From contig JAHENN010000015.1 in the NCBI GenBank assembly GCA_018609665.1, forward strand, positions 1 to 6,262: 6,262 bases of DNA, written 5' to 3'. The position numbers were made by a program, and so were the translations under genes. This document shows, piece after piece, positions 1-6,097 of this stretch. The stretch is from Haloarculaceae archaeon. Lineage in GTDB: Archaea; Halobacteriota; Halobacteria; Halobacteriales; Haloarculaceae. Numbering within the stretch: position 1 is the stretch's first letter; every line of letters starts with the position of its first letter. The notes below the pieces were generated by a model. The model made no database searches, was not told where the DNA came from, and saw nothing but the letters and a program-made list of their open reading frames with translations.

Positions 1-166
1 ACTCCTCGCGACCACGGCCGACCATCCGCCGGGCGGCGTCCCGCGTCGGGCCGTCCAGCGCGACCCCGCCGAGAACGGCACAGCCGACGTACGGCGCGGC
101 CGTCCGTGCCCAGCCTGCGTCGGCGGCGCCGGACAGCGACGCGGCCGCGACGCGCGGCTCGAACAC
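1..166 (-). CDS. Archaeal TIM-barrel flavoprotein, tRNA-dihydrouridine-synthase/NifR3-related (5' part only)
   Basis: Only the first 55 codons are in the window; the gene runs off the left edge. Reading the minus strand from a GTG at 166-164 gives a protein beginning (M)FEPRVAAASLSGAADAGWA, continuing with VGCAVLGGVALDGPTRDAARRM. This looks like the N-terminus of the short archaeal TIM-barrel family distantly related to dihydrouridine synthases and dihydroorotate dehydrogenase: a first beta strand with an A-S-L-S-G substrate/FMN-side loop, then a G-G-(V/I)-A-L-D segment. The start is supported by a GGAGGTG ribosome binding site at 178-172 and by the one-base overlap with the cofD stop (TAG/GTG), which suggests translational coupling as the second gene of a cofD operon. 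The family assignment rests on memory of the N-terminal pattern, since the catalytic part lies outside. True substrate is unknown; tRNA uridine reduction is the usual annotation but is unproven for this subfamily. Confidence 0.72.
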   Translation of the reverse strand, partial: MFEPRVAAASLSGAADAGWARTAAPYVGCAVLGGVALDGPTRDAARRMVGRGREE

Positions 167-1170
167 TACGCCACCTCCGCGCCGACCCGCTCCAGGGCCT
201 CCCGGACGGCCCGGCAGACCCGGCGGCCGTCGGCGGGCGTCCCCAGCTCGACGTCGGTCCGGACGACCGGCCGCTCGAGGTCGGTCCCGTCGTCGTCGTC
301 GAGGACGAACGCGTCGGCGAAGGGGTAGGCCTCGGCGACGCCGGCCGTCGACGGCTCGCGGCCGGTGGCGGCCATCAGGTCGGCGGCCGGCCCGGAGAAC
401 ACCCGGTCCTCGAGGAACGGCGAGACGGCGACGACGGTCGTCGCCTCGAGCGCCTCGCGGAACCGGTCCATCGCGAGCATCGGCCCGAGGCTCGTGACCG
501 GGTTCGACGGCCCGACGACGACCGGCTCCTCCAGCGCCGTCAGCGCCGCGTCGGTCGGCTCGGCGGCTTCCGCCCCCCGGAACTCGACGTCCTCGACGGC
601 CGGCTCCGCGCGGCGGTAAACCCAGAACTCCTGGAAGTGCATCGGCCCCTCCTCGCTGTGGACGATCGTCGCGACGGGGTCGTCGCTCATCGGCAGGACC
701 GGCCGGTCGACGCCGAGCCCGTCGGCCAGCGTCTCGACGACCCCGGTCAGCGTCCACCCCTCGTCGAGCAGGCCGGTCCGGGTGACGTGGACCGCCCGGT
801 CGCGGTCGCCCAGCTCCATGAACTCCGCGACGCCGGAGAAGCGCCGCCAGCGGGCGATGTCGCGGCCCGACGTCTGTGCCTCCTCCGAGAGGTAGCGCGG
901 GCCGGCCTCGAGGCCGGCCTCGTCGGCGAGCGTCTGCACGGCGTCGTGGGTCTCGGTCGTGTCGTCGGCGATGCCCCACCACCGCTCGCGGTCCAGCAGC
1001 TCCGCCTCCGAGAACAGCACCGTGTCGACGTCCGGGCAGACGACCAGCCCGCCCATCTCGACGTCGTCGCCGGTGTTGCAGACGACCGGCGACGACGCCG
1101 GCTCGAAGACCGGGTCCCCGCCGTACAGCAGCTTCGGCGTTCCCGTCCCGCCCGCGAGGAACGTGACCAT
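166..1170 (-). CDS. cofD: 2-phospho-L-lactate transferase (coenzyme F420 biosynthesis)
   Basis: A 334-residue CofD. It transfers the 2-phospholactyl group from lactyl-2-diphospho-5'-guanosine to the deazaflavin Fo, making F420-0 with release of GMP, in the cytoplasm. Family hallmarks are visible: the N-terminal G-G-T-G-T-P-K-L-L nucleotide loop (residues 7-15), N-T-G-D-D (32-36) followed by the C-P-D-V-D-T strand (45-50), W-G-I-A-D-D-T (65-71), and G-P-S-N-P-V-T-S-L-G-P-M-L (220-232), which holds the conserved Ser-Asn-Pro substrate loop. Length agrees with archaeal CofD. The frame stays open upstream to 1275, but the ATG at 1170 is the right start: the nucleotide loop begins directly after it, and a TATA-like box lies 24-30 bases upstream inside the open extension, implying a leaderless mRNA. 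The next gene starts on the last base of its TAG stop. No oddities. Confidence 0.96.
   Translation of the reverse strand: MVTFLAGGTGTPKLLYGGDPVFEPASSPVVCNTGDDVEMGGLVVCPDVDTVLFSEAELLDRERWWGIADDTTETHDAVQTLADEAGLEAGPRYLSEEAQTSGRDIARWRRFSGVAEFMELGDRDRAVHVTRTGLLDEGWTLTGVVETLADGLGVDRPVLPMSDDPVATIVHSEEGPMHFQEFWVYRRAEPAVEDVEFRGAEAAEPTDAALTALEEPVVVGPSNPVTSLGPMLAMDRFREALEATTVVAVSPFLEDRVFSGPAADLMAATGREPSTAGVAEAYPFADAFVLDDDDGTDLERPVVRTDVELGTPADGRRVCRAVREALERVGAEVA
172..178 (-). promoter_or_regulatory. Shine-Dalgarno site for the TIM-barrel gene
   Basis: GGAGGTG on the minus strand lies inside the last codons of cofD, five bases before the GTG at 166. It decides the start of the downstream gene and is the clearest Shine-Dalgarno sequence in the window. 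The first genes of the units here appear leaderless, so an internal-gene SD is what one expects in a haloarchaeal operon. Confidence 0.65.
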
Positions 1171-1193
1171 GCCAACCCTACCGCGGCGACGGG

Positions 1194-1200
1194 TTTGTAT
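1194..1200 (-). promoter_or_regulatory. TATA-like box for cofD
   Basis: ATACAAA on the minus strand, 24-30 bases upstream of the cofD ATG. This A/T patch stands out in GC-rich surroundings and sits where a haloarchaeal TATA box would put the transcription start at or next to the ATG, so cofD is probably leaderless. Confidence 0.55.
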
Positions 1201-1231
1201 CTGACCGTCGGCGAGGATTCGGCCGTCGCCG

Positions 1232-1265
1232 ATGGAGTACGTGCACGGATGGAGCACGTGCGCGT
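1232..1265 (+). repeat. 17-bp imperfect tandem repeat in divergent promoter region
   Basis: Two adjacent 17-base units, ATGGAGTACGTGCACGG (1232-1248) and ATGGAGCACGTGCGCGT (1249-1265), match at 14 of 17 positions. They also contain an inverted pair, ACGTGC (1239-1244) and GCACGT (1254-1259). The repeat lies between the back-to-back TATA-like boxes of cofD and the HD-domain gene, about 30 bp upstream of each box, so it could be an operator for one or both promoters. An operator role is inference; a chance repeat in GC-rich DNA is possible. Confidence 0.5.
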
Positions 1266-1290
1266 CGGACGTCACGCGCGAGTGCGGACG

Positions 1291-1296
1291 CTTTTG
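1291..1296 (+). promoter_or_regulatory. TATA-like box for the HD-domain gene
   Basis: CTTTTG, 24-29 bases before the ATG at 1320 and the only A/T-rich patch nearby. Its spacing implies a transcript beginning at or just before the start codon. Confidence 0.5.
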
Positions 1297-1319
1297 CCCC
1301 CGACCGCCGAAGCCCCAGC

Positions 1320-2384
1320 ATGAACGCCATCAAGGACTCCGTCCACGACTGGATCCCGCTGGGGCCGGTCGCGGCCGACCTGGTGGACACGCCCGCCGTC
1401 CAGCGGCTCCGCCACATCAAGCAGCTGTCGACGGTGCGGCTGGTCTACCCCTCGGCGTCACACACCCGCTTCGAGCACTCGCTGGGCGTCTACCACCTGG
1501 CCCGGGAGGCGCTCCGCTTCCTCGACGTCGACGGCGAGCGGGCCGACCACGTCCGTGCCGCCGCGCTGCTGCACGACGTCGGCCACGGCCCGTACGGCCA
1601 CCAGACCGAGGACGTCATCCGGCGCCGCACCGGCCGCGACCACGAGGGGCTGCGGTTCGAGCACTTCGTCGCCGGCGCGGTCGGCGCCCGCCTAGGGCTG
1701 GAGCTGGCGGCCGACGGCGCCCGCGTCGGGCGGGCCTTCGAGCGCGCCGTCGCCGGCATGAGCGAGCAGTCCGGCGGCAACACCCAGTTCGGGGCGCTGC
1801 TGATGGTGACGCCGCTGGTCGCCGCCGCCGCGGCCGACCGGCTCTCGCCGGCGGGCGCCGCAGCCGTCGTCGAGGAGACGACCGTCGCGGACGCCTGCGA
1901 CTTCTACCGGGCCTTCGACCACGTCGACGTCGCCGTCGACGACCCGCCGCCGGACCTCGACGACCTCGACGTCCGCCGCGGCGGCGACGCGACGGCGGCG
2001 GTCCGGGAGCGGGAGGTCACGCTGTACGACGTGATGGAGCTGTCGGCCGACGTCGACGGCGTGGCCGCCGAGTGGACCGGCGGCTTCGCCCGGAGCTTCG
2101 AGGCCGCGGGCTGGCTGCTCGACGACGACGGGCCGGTCTACCGGCGCGCCTCGCGGGCGTTCCTCCGGCTGCTGGCCGCGGAGGTCGACACCTTCGTCGT
2201 CACGCGGAACGGGCGGGCCGTCGCCGAGGAGGTGCGCCGGCGGGCGCGGGCGGTCCTCGACGGCGAGGCCGACGCCGAGGCGCTGGCCGAGGAGCTCGTC
2301 GCCCGGGACGTCAACCCGGGGACGACGGCCGACCTGACGGCGGCGGCGCTGTTCGTCGCCCTCGAACGGGGGTTGAGCGTGTGA
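1320..2384 (+). CDS. HD-domain metal-dependent phosphohydrolase
   Basis: A 354-residue HD-superfamily protein of the dGTPase-like branch. The N-terminus (I-K-D-S-V-H-D-W-I-P-L) and the segment T-P-A-V-Q-R-L-R-H-I-K-Q-L (24-36) match the family's opening. Metal ligands are in place: His53 in R-F-E-H-S-L-G-V, His85-Asp86 in L-L-H-D-V-G-H-G-P-Y-G-H, with His89 and His94 following. The fourth ligand is probably an Asp in D-A-C-D-F-Y-R-A-F-D (191-200). Relatives hydrolyse phosphate esters of nucleotides, often dNTPs; the substrate here is unknown. The C-terminal third (about 230-354) is an acidic helical region without a motif I recognise. The ATG at 1320 is chosen because the conserved N-terminus starts there and a TATA-like box precedes it. 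The stop overlaps the GTG of the next gene, so the two are co-transcribed. Confidence 0.9.
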   Translation: MNAIKDSVHDWIPLGPVAADLVDTPAVQRLRHIKQLSTVRLVYPSASHTRFEHSLGVYHLAREALRFLDVDGERADHVRAAALLHDVGHGPYGHQTEDVIRRRTGRDHEGLRFEHFVAGAVGARLGLELAADGARVGRAFERAVAGMSEQSGGNTQFGALLMVTPLVAAAAADRLSPAGAAAVVEETTVADACDFYRAFDHVDVAVDDPPPDLDDLDVRRGGDATAAVREREVTLYDVMELSADVDGVAAEWTGGFARSFEAAGWLLDDDGPVYRRASRAFLRLLAAEVDTFVVTRNGRAVAEEVRRRARAVLDGEADAEALAEELVARDVNPGTTADLTAAALFVALERGLSV

Positions 2385-2947
2385 CCGCCGACTGGCCGGT
2401 CGACCTCGACGGCGTCACCGAGTCGGTGGTGACGACGCTCGGCCCCAACGACCGCTGGAACGTCGCCGCCCTGGGGCTGTTCGCCGGCGACCCGGTGACG
2501 GCCCGCACCTGGGGCCGGACCCGCACCTGGCGGAACTTCACGGAACGCGGCGGCGGCCACGTCCAGTTCACCCCCGACCCGGTCGACTTCGTCGACGCCG
2601 CCTGCTCCATCCGGGAGACCGACGAGCCGGTGCTCGACAGCGCCCACGCCTGGGCCGAAATCGAGGTCGAGGCCGTCGACGAGGGCGAGGAGGGCAGCAC
2701 CCAGTGGGTCGACTGGGAGCTGGAGCCCGTCGAGTCGGCGGTCGTCCGCCGGACGGTGCCGACGACCAACCGGGGGTACGGCGCGGTCATCGAGGCCACC
2801 GTCGCGGCCTCCCGGCTGGACGTCCCCGGCTACGACACCGAGACGCTCCGGGAGCGGCTGTCGTACTTCACGGACGTGATAGAGAACTGCGGCGGCGAGC
2901 GGGAACGGGAGGCCCTCGAGCGGCTCCGCGAGTACGAGGACGTCTGA
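2381..2947 (+). CDS. DUF447 family protein, putative FMN-binding split barrel
   Basis: A 188-residue protein of the archaeal DUF447 family. Crystal structures of relatives show a flavin-reductase-like split barrel that binds FMN; no reaction is established. Family features seen: the N-terminal E-S-V-V-T-T strand (14-19), N-V-A-A-L-G (27-32, equivalent of the usual N-x-A-P-M-G), R-T-W-R-N-F-T-E-R-G (48-57), and T-N-R-G-Y-G-A-V-I-E-A-T-V-A-A-S-R-L (129-146), the Asn-Arg and Glu-Ala helix typical of the family. The frame is open far upstream, but that part is an Arg-rich shadow of the HD gene; the protein begins at the GTG at 2381. That codon overlaps the HD stop in a GTGA arrangement, a strong sign of coupled translation. 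The physiological partner is unknown; a flavin- or nucleotide-related job shared with the HD enzyme is only a guess. Confidence 0.9.
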   Translation: MTADWPVDLDGVTESVVTTLGPNDRWNVAALGLFAGDPVTARTWGRTRTWRNFTERGGGHVQFTPDPVDFVDAACSIRETDEPVLDSAHAWAEIEVEAVDEGEEGSTQWVDWELEPVESAVVRRTVPTTNRGYGAVIEATVAASRLDVPGYDTETLRERLSYFTDVIENCGGEREREALERLREYEDV

Positions 2948-2967
2948 GCCGCCCGGGGTTTCGAACC

Positions 2968-2973
2968 TTTTTT
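2968..2973 (+). promoter_or_regulatory. TATA-like box for rps17e
   Basis: A run of six T preceded by CGAACC, 29-34 bases before the ATG at 3002. It lies in the 54-bp gap after the DUF447 stop, so S17e probably has its own promoter with a leader of only a few bases. The same T tract could also end the upstream transcript. Confidence 0.5.
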
Positions 2974-3001
2974 GCGTGCGACTCCGGTAGATGCGGATAC
3001 G

Positions 3002-3193
3002 ATGGCCATCAAACCCGCCTACGTCAAGAAGACCGCCAAGCTCCTCATGGAGCGGTATCCGGACGCCTTCGGCGACGACTTCGAGCACAACAAGGAGGTC
3101 GTCACGGAGCTGACGAACGTCGAGTCGAAGGGCGTCCGCAACCGGATCGCCGGCTACATCACCCGCAAGCAGCGCCCCGCGCAGCCGGCCTGA
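3002..3193 (+). CDS. rps17e: 30S ribosomal protein S17e
   Basis: A 63-residue small-subunit protein found in archaea and eukaryotes but not bacteria. The N-terminal M-A-I-K-P-A-Y-V-K-K-T-A-K-L-L-M-E-R-Y-P and the core N-K-E-V-V-T-E-L-T-N-V-E-S-K-G-V-R-N-R-I-A-G-Y-I-T-R (30-55) are diagnostic, with K-x-V-R-N-R-I-A-G-Y as the conserved rRNA-contacting segment. Length is normal for archaeal S17e, which lacks the long eukaryotic C-terminal extension. An in-frame TTG at 2972 would add ten residues but falls in the promoter patch; an ATG at 2991 is out of frame. It is a lone ribosomal gene, not part of a ribosomal operon, next to asd. Confidence 0.97.
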   Translation: MAIKPAYVKKTAKLLMERYPDAFGDDFEHNKEVVTELTNVESKGVRNRIAGYITRKQRPAQPA

Positions 3194-3236
3194 CGGGTTT
3201 CTCCGCCGCCTCGAACGTTCGTACCATTCACAACCG

Positions 3237-3242
3237 TTTTGA
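3237..3242 (+). promoter_or_regulatory. TATA-like box for asd
   Basis: TTTTGA, 24-29 bases before the asd ATG at 3266, in the 72-bp gap after rps17e. The spacing predicts a leaderless or nearly leaderless asd mRNA and argues that asd is not simply read through from rps17e. Confidence 0.55.
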
Positions 3243-3265
3243 GCGGCCTCTGCGTACGCCGTGTA

Positions 3266-4300
3266 ATGTCACCTCGCGTAGCGGTTCTCGGCGCGACCGG
3301 CGCCGTCGGACAGCGACTCGTACGCCTCCTCGACCCGCATCCCGACTTCGAGGTCGCCGCGCTGACGGCGTCGGCCGACAGCGCCGGCCGGCCGTACCGC
3401 GAGGCCGCCAAGTGGCGGCTGGAGGCGCCGATCCCCGACGGCGTCGCCGACGTCACCGTCGCCGAGACCGACCCCGACGCCGTCCCGGACGACGTCGCGC
3501 TGTGTTTCTCCTCGCTGCCGTCGGACGTCGGCGCGGCGGTCGAACCGGCGTTCGTCGAGGCCGGCTACGTCGTCTCCTCGAACTCCTCGAACGCCCGCCT
3601 CGACGACGACGTCCCGCTGACGATTCCCGAGGTCAACGCCGACCACCTCGGGCTCATCGAGGTCCAGCGCGACGAGCGCGGCTGGGACGGCGCCCTGGTG
3701 AAGAACCCCAACTGCTCGACCATCACGATGGTGCCGACGCTGGCGGCGCTTGTGGAGTTCGGCCTCGAACGCGTCCGCGTCTCGACGCTGCAGGCCGTCT
3801 CCGGCGCCGGCTACTCCGGGGTCACGTCGATGGAGATCCTCGACAACGTGCTCCCGCACATCGACGGCGAGGAGCGGAAGATGGAGACCGAGTCCCGGAA
3901 GCTGCTCGGCGAGTTCGACGGCGCGGCGGTCGAGGATCACGACGCCGTCGTCTCGGCGTCCTGCAACCGGGTGCCGACGCTGGACGGCCACCTCGAGAAC
4001 GTCTGGGCGGAGCTGGCCGACGACCCCGCGCCCGGGGCCGTCGCCGAGGCGATGCGGTCGTACCCCGGCGTCGACCTGCCCTCCTCGCCGGACCCGCTCA
4101 TCGAGGTGTTCGAGGCGCCGGACCGCCCGCAGCCGCGGCTCGACCGCACCGTCGGCGACGGGATGGCCGTCGCCGCCGGCGGCATCGAGTCGACGCCCGA
4201 CGGCGTCCAGTACGACTGTCTCGCGCACAACACCATCCGGGGCGCCGCCGGCGCGAGCGTGCTCAACGGCGAACTGCTGCTGGAGGAGAGCTACGTCTGA
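3266..4300 (+). CDS. asd: Aspartate-semialdehyde dehydrogenase
   Basis: A 344-residue enzyme that reduces L-aspartyl-4-phosphate to L-aspartate-4-semialdehyde with NADPH, the branch point to lysine, threonine, methionine and isoleucine. Visible elements: Rossmann nucleotide loop G-A-T-G-A-V-G-Q (9-16), S-S-N-S-S-N-A-R (104-111), catalytic Cys150 in V-K-N-P-N-C-S-T-I-T, the Q-A-V-S-G-A-G-Y-S-G loop (176-185), and a probable catalytic His242 in C-N-R-V-P-T-L-D-G-H. These belong to the archaeal/fungal branch. The frame is open nine codons further up to a start at 3239, but that start lies within the TATA-like box and the Rossmann strand begins right after the ATG at 3266, so 3266 is preferred. 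It ends 21 bp from the stop of the convergent dehydrogenase gene. Confidence 0.97.
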   Translation: MSPRVAVLGATGAVGQRLVRLLDPHPDFEVAALTASADSAGRPYREAAKWRLEAPIPDGVADVTVAETDPDAVPDDVALCFSSLPSDVGAAVEPAFVEAGYVVSSNSSNARLDDDVPLTIPEVNADHLGLIEVQRDERGWDGALVKNPNCSTITMVPTLAALVEFGLERVRVSTLQAVSGAGYSGVTSMEILDNVLPHIDGEERKMETESRKLLGEFDGAAVEDHDAVVSASCNRVPTLDGHLENVWAELADDPAPGAVAEAMRSYPGVDLPSSPDPLIEVFEAPDRPQPRLDRTVGDGMAVAAGGIESTPDGVQYDCLAHNTIRGAAGASVLNGELLLEESYV

Positions 4301-4321
4301 GCGCCCGCCGGTCCGCCCGCC

Positions 4322-5257
4322 TCAGCCCTCGACGACGACGTTCCGCAGCGGCCGGTCGTCGGCCAGCCGGCGGACGTTGTCGGCGACGATGTCGGCCAGC
4401 CGCTCGTAGTACTCCGGCGTGGCGCCGGCCGAGTGCGGCGTCACGACGACGTCGTCGAAGCCCCACAGCGGGTGGTCGTCGGGCAGCGGCTCGGGGTCGG
4501 TGACGTCGAGGGCGGCGCCGCCGATCCGCCCGCGCCGGAGCGCCCGGACGAGCGCGCCCGTGTCGACCACCGCGCCGCGGGCGACGTTGACGAGGACGGC
4601 CGCCGGCGGCAGCGTCGCGAACTCGGCGTCGGAGACGAGCCCGCGGGTCGCGTCGGTCAGCGGACAGCAGAGCACGAGGTAGTCGGTCCGGGCCAGCGCG
4701 TCGTCCAGTTCGTCGGCGCCGAGCACCTCGTCGGTCGGCCCGCCGGCCTCCGGACGGCGCCGGACGCCGAGCGTCGTCACGTCGAACGGGGCCAGCCGCT
4801 CGGCGACGGCGGAGCCGATGGCGCCGAGGCCGACGACCGTCACCGTCGAGCCGGCGAGTTCGTCCGGGTACTGCGGCCGCCAGCGGTCGGCCCGCGCCGC
4901 CTCGTGCAGCCCGCGTGCGAACGAGAGCACGGCGCCGACGGCGTGTTCCGCGGCGTTCGGGGCGTGGACGCCGGCGGCGTTCGTCACCGTGATGCCGGCG
5001 TCGGCCAACGCTTCGGTCGGGAGGTGGTCGTAGCCGGCGAAGGTGCAGGCGAACAGCGCGGTCCCGTCGGCGGCCGCGAGCAGGTCGTCGTCGACCCGGC
5101 GGCCGGTGATGACGTCGGCCGTTTCGGCGCGGTCCCGCTCCTCGGCCGGCGTCCGGGCGCGGACGACGGCGTGGCCGGGGAGCCGTTCTGCGAGCGCGTC
5201 GGCGTACTGCGACGACGGGAGCCCGTGGACCCCCTCGCGCAGGACCAGCAGTTCCAT
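4322..5257 (-). CDS. D-isomer-specific 2-hydroxyacid dehydrogenase, probably NADP(H)-accepting
   Basis: A 311-residue member of the D-2-hydroxyacid dehydrogenase family, which interconverts 2-oxoacids and D-2-hydroxyacids. The catalytic triad is complete: Arg227 in N-V-A-R-G-A-V-V-D-T, Glu256 in D-V-T-D-P-E-P-L-P, His275 in T-P-H-S-A-G. The cofactor loop is V-V-G-L-G-A-I-G-S-A (141-150). Where NAD-specific members carry an acidic residue at the end of the second Rossmann strand, this one has V-R-R-R-P (165-169), which favours the 2'-phosphate of NADP. N-A-A-E-H-A-V-G (101-108) is also typical. The frame runs open to 5509, but that 84-residue Arg/Pro-rich extension is a shadow of the upstream gene; the ATG at 5257 starts the catalytic-domain strand. 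It is second in a minus-strand pair, 31 bp behind the UspA-like gene. The substrate cannot be told from sequence; glyoxylate/hydroxypyruvate, phosphoglycerate or branched 2-oxoacids are options. Confidence 0.93.
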   Translation of the reverse strand: MELLVLREGVHGLPSSQYADALAERLPGHAVVRARTPAEERDRAETADVITGRRVDDDLLAAADGTALFACTFAGYDHLPTEALADAGITVTNAAGVHAPNAAEHAVGAVLSFARGLHEAARADRWRPQYPDELAGSTVTVVGLGAIGSAVAERLAPFDVTTLGVRRRPEAGGPTDEVLGADELDDALARTDYLVLCCPLTDATRGLVSDAEFATLPPAAVLVNVARGAVVDTGALVRALRRGRIGGAALDVTDPEPLPDDHPLWGFDDVVVTPHSAGATPEYYERLADIVADNVRRLADDRPLRNVVVEG

Positions 5258-5277
5258 GCCGCCGGCTTCGGCGCGGC

Positions 5278-5288
5278 GGCTAATGAAC
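5278..5288 (-). promoter_or_regulatory. Possible promoter box for the 2-hydroxyacid dehydrogenase
   Basis: GTTCATTAGCC on the minus strand, centred about 26 bases upstream of the ATG at 5257, is the only A/T-rich patch in the 31-bp gap. It may give the dehydrogenase its own leaderless transcript besides read-through from the UspA-like gene. The match to a TATA box is weak. Confidence 0.3.
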
Positions 5289-5624
5289 TCACGGCCCCGG
5301 AACGACGACGACCGGCCGCGATGCTCCGGCGACGAGTCGCGCCCGGTCCTCCGGGTCGACGACGCCGCGCGGCAGGAGCATCTCGTCGGCCCCGGCGTCG
5401 GCCGCCGCGCCAAGGACCGCCTCAACGGGGTCGGCGCCGTCGGCGGGGGCCGTCTCGACCGGCGCCGGGGCGAGACGGGCCCGGGCGACGTTCGCGGCGT
5501 CGCCGGCATCTCGGTCGTCGTCGGCCGCGGTCGCGACGACGACCTCGTCCGTCGCCCGTCGCTCGAGGTAGTCGCAGGCCGCGGCGGTCGCGTGGACCGA
5601 GTCCGTCACGACGAGATGGCGCAT
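5289..5624 (-). CDS. Short UspA-like (universal stress protein family) protein
   Basis: A 111-residue acidic protein. The opening M-R-H-L-V-V-T-D-S-V-H-A-T-A-A-A-C-D-Y-L matches the first strand and helix of haloarchaeal UspA-like proteins (V-x-T-D-S in place of V-x-x-D-G-S). D-A-A-N-V-A-R-A-R-L (42-51) is the usual middle helix and R-P-V-V-V-V-P (103-109) the family's last strand. It is shorter than a typical Usp domain (about 140) and lacks the G-x2-G-x9-G-S/T ATP loop, having L-L-P-R-G-V-V-D-P-E-D (83-93) instead, so it probably does not bind ATP in the usual way. The role is unknown. The frame is open far upstream (to 6251), but that extension is basic and Arg/Pro-rich, unlike this acidic protein, so the ATG at 5624 is chosen. 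It leads a pair with the dehydrogenase. Confidence 0.8.
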   Translation of the reverse strand: MRHLVVTDSVHATAAACDYLERRATDEVVVATAADDDRDAGDAANVARARLAPAPVETAPADGADPVEAVLGAAADAGADEMLLPRGVVDPEDRARLVAGASRPVVVVPGP

Positions 5625-5735
5625 GCCCGCGTTCGGGCCGCCGGGCTCACGACGTTTCCGGTCGGCGAGCGTCGACCGGACGCCGGACCGACGGACGGCG
5701 CCGGCAAGGCGAGAAGATTGGCCGGCTGAGTTAGA

Positions 5736-5742
5736 TTTAATA
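5736..5742 (+). promoter_or_regulatory. TATA-like box, probably for the downstream structured RNA
   Basis: TTTAATA is the best TATA match in the window, inside an A/T-rich patch at about 5729-5765. Its centre is 26 bases before 5765-5766, where the closing helix of the RNA begins, which is the spacing expected for an archaeal transcription start. Read on the minus strand, the same patch (TATTAAA) could drive the UspA-like gene with a leader of about 85 bases, so it may serve both directions. Confidence 0.55.
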
Positions 5743-5794
5743 CGAACCGTGTCATTAGTTGACAATCCCCACCGAGGCCGTGGGTGCACGCGGA

Positions 5795-5836
5795 CGTCCC
5801 CTCCCGGATCGGCGACAGCGGAGACGGGAGGGGATG
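5795..5836 (+). other. Stem-loop just inside the closing helix of the candidate RNA
   Basis: CGTCCCCTCCCG (5795-5806) pairs with CGGGAGGGGATG (5825-5836): 12 consecutive pairs, one of them G-U, closing an 18-base loop. It follows the terminal helix after a single unpaired base (5794), as expected for stacked helices in one RNA fold. Confidence 0.65.
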
Positions 5837-6051
5837 GGGGCCGACGCCGAGCGTCCGGACGGGCGACGAGGCCCAGGTCCCGAAGGAGAACCGAAGCGGC
5901 CCACCGCGCCGCCGCCGCGGCGGTGGCGGTCGAAGGCCAACTACTGGACCACGCGCAAGCGGGGTTCGCGAACACGACGGCACGCCGGACGCCCCGGCTG
6001 AAGGGCGTTCGCGACGGCAACGCCGGTGAGAGTCCGGCTCCCGCCGGTCGA

Positions 6052-6097
6052 GGAGGCCGGCCGAGGCCGACGGCGTCGGCCGAAGGCCGCGACCTCC
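6052..6097 (+). other. Long interrupted stem-loop within the candidate RNA
   Basis: Three nested helices: GGAGG/CCTCC (6052-6056/6093-6097), CGGCC/GGCCG (6058-6062/6085-6089) and GGCCGAC/GTCGGCC (6065-6071/6075-6081), the last closing a three-base loop. The short purine-containing interruptions look like RNA internal loops. It stands directly after a small hairpin with a TGAGAGT loop. Confidence 0.6.

Noticed and set aside
106..1323. 405-codon plus-strand open frame opposite cofD
   Set aside because: It is the antisense shadow of cofD; composition is Arg/Val/Asp/Gly-rich with no family pattern, while the minus strand gives a full CofD.
5258..5509. 84-residue N-terminal extension of the 2-hydroxyacid dehydrogenase
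   Set aside because: The extension lies in another frame of the UspA-like gene, is Arg/Pro/Ser-rich, and the family normally begins where the ATG at 5257 starts.
5871..5902. SRP-RNA helix 8 lookalike (CCAGGTCCCGAAGGAG)
   Set aside because: The 5' side and TCC/GGA stem resemble the SRP tip, but the loop is CGAA rather than GGAA and the conserved AGCAGC strand is absent; the whole RNA is also longer than archaeal SRP RNA and lacks its 5' domain.
5901..5926. CCG/CGG-rich run as a microsatellite or CRISPR-like repeat
   Set aside because: It is better explained as a 7-bp hairpin in the RNA candidate; there is no regular repeat-spacer pattern anywhere in the window.
5759..6029. Plus-strand short open frames of about 80 codons
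   Set aside because: Basic, Arg-rich, mutually overlapping translations without a ribosome binding site or recognisable domain.
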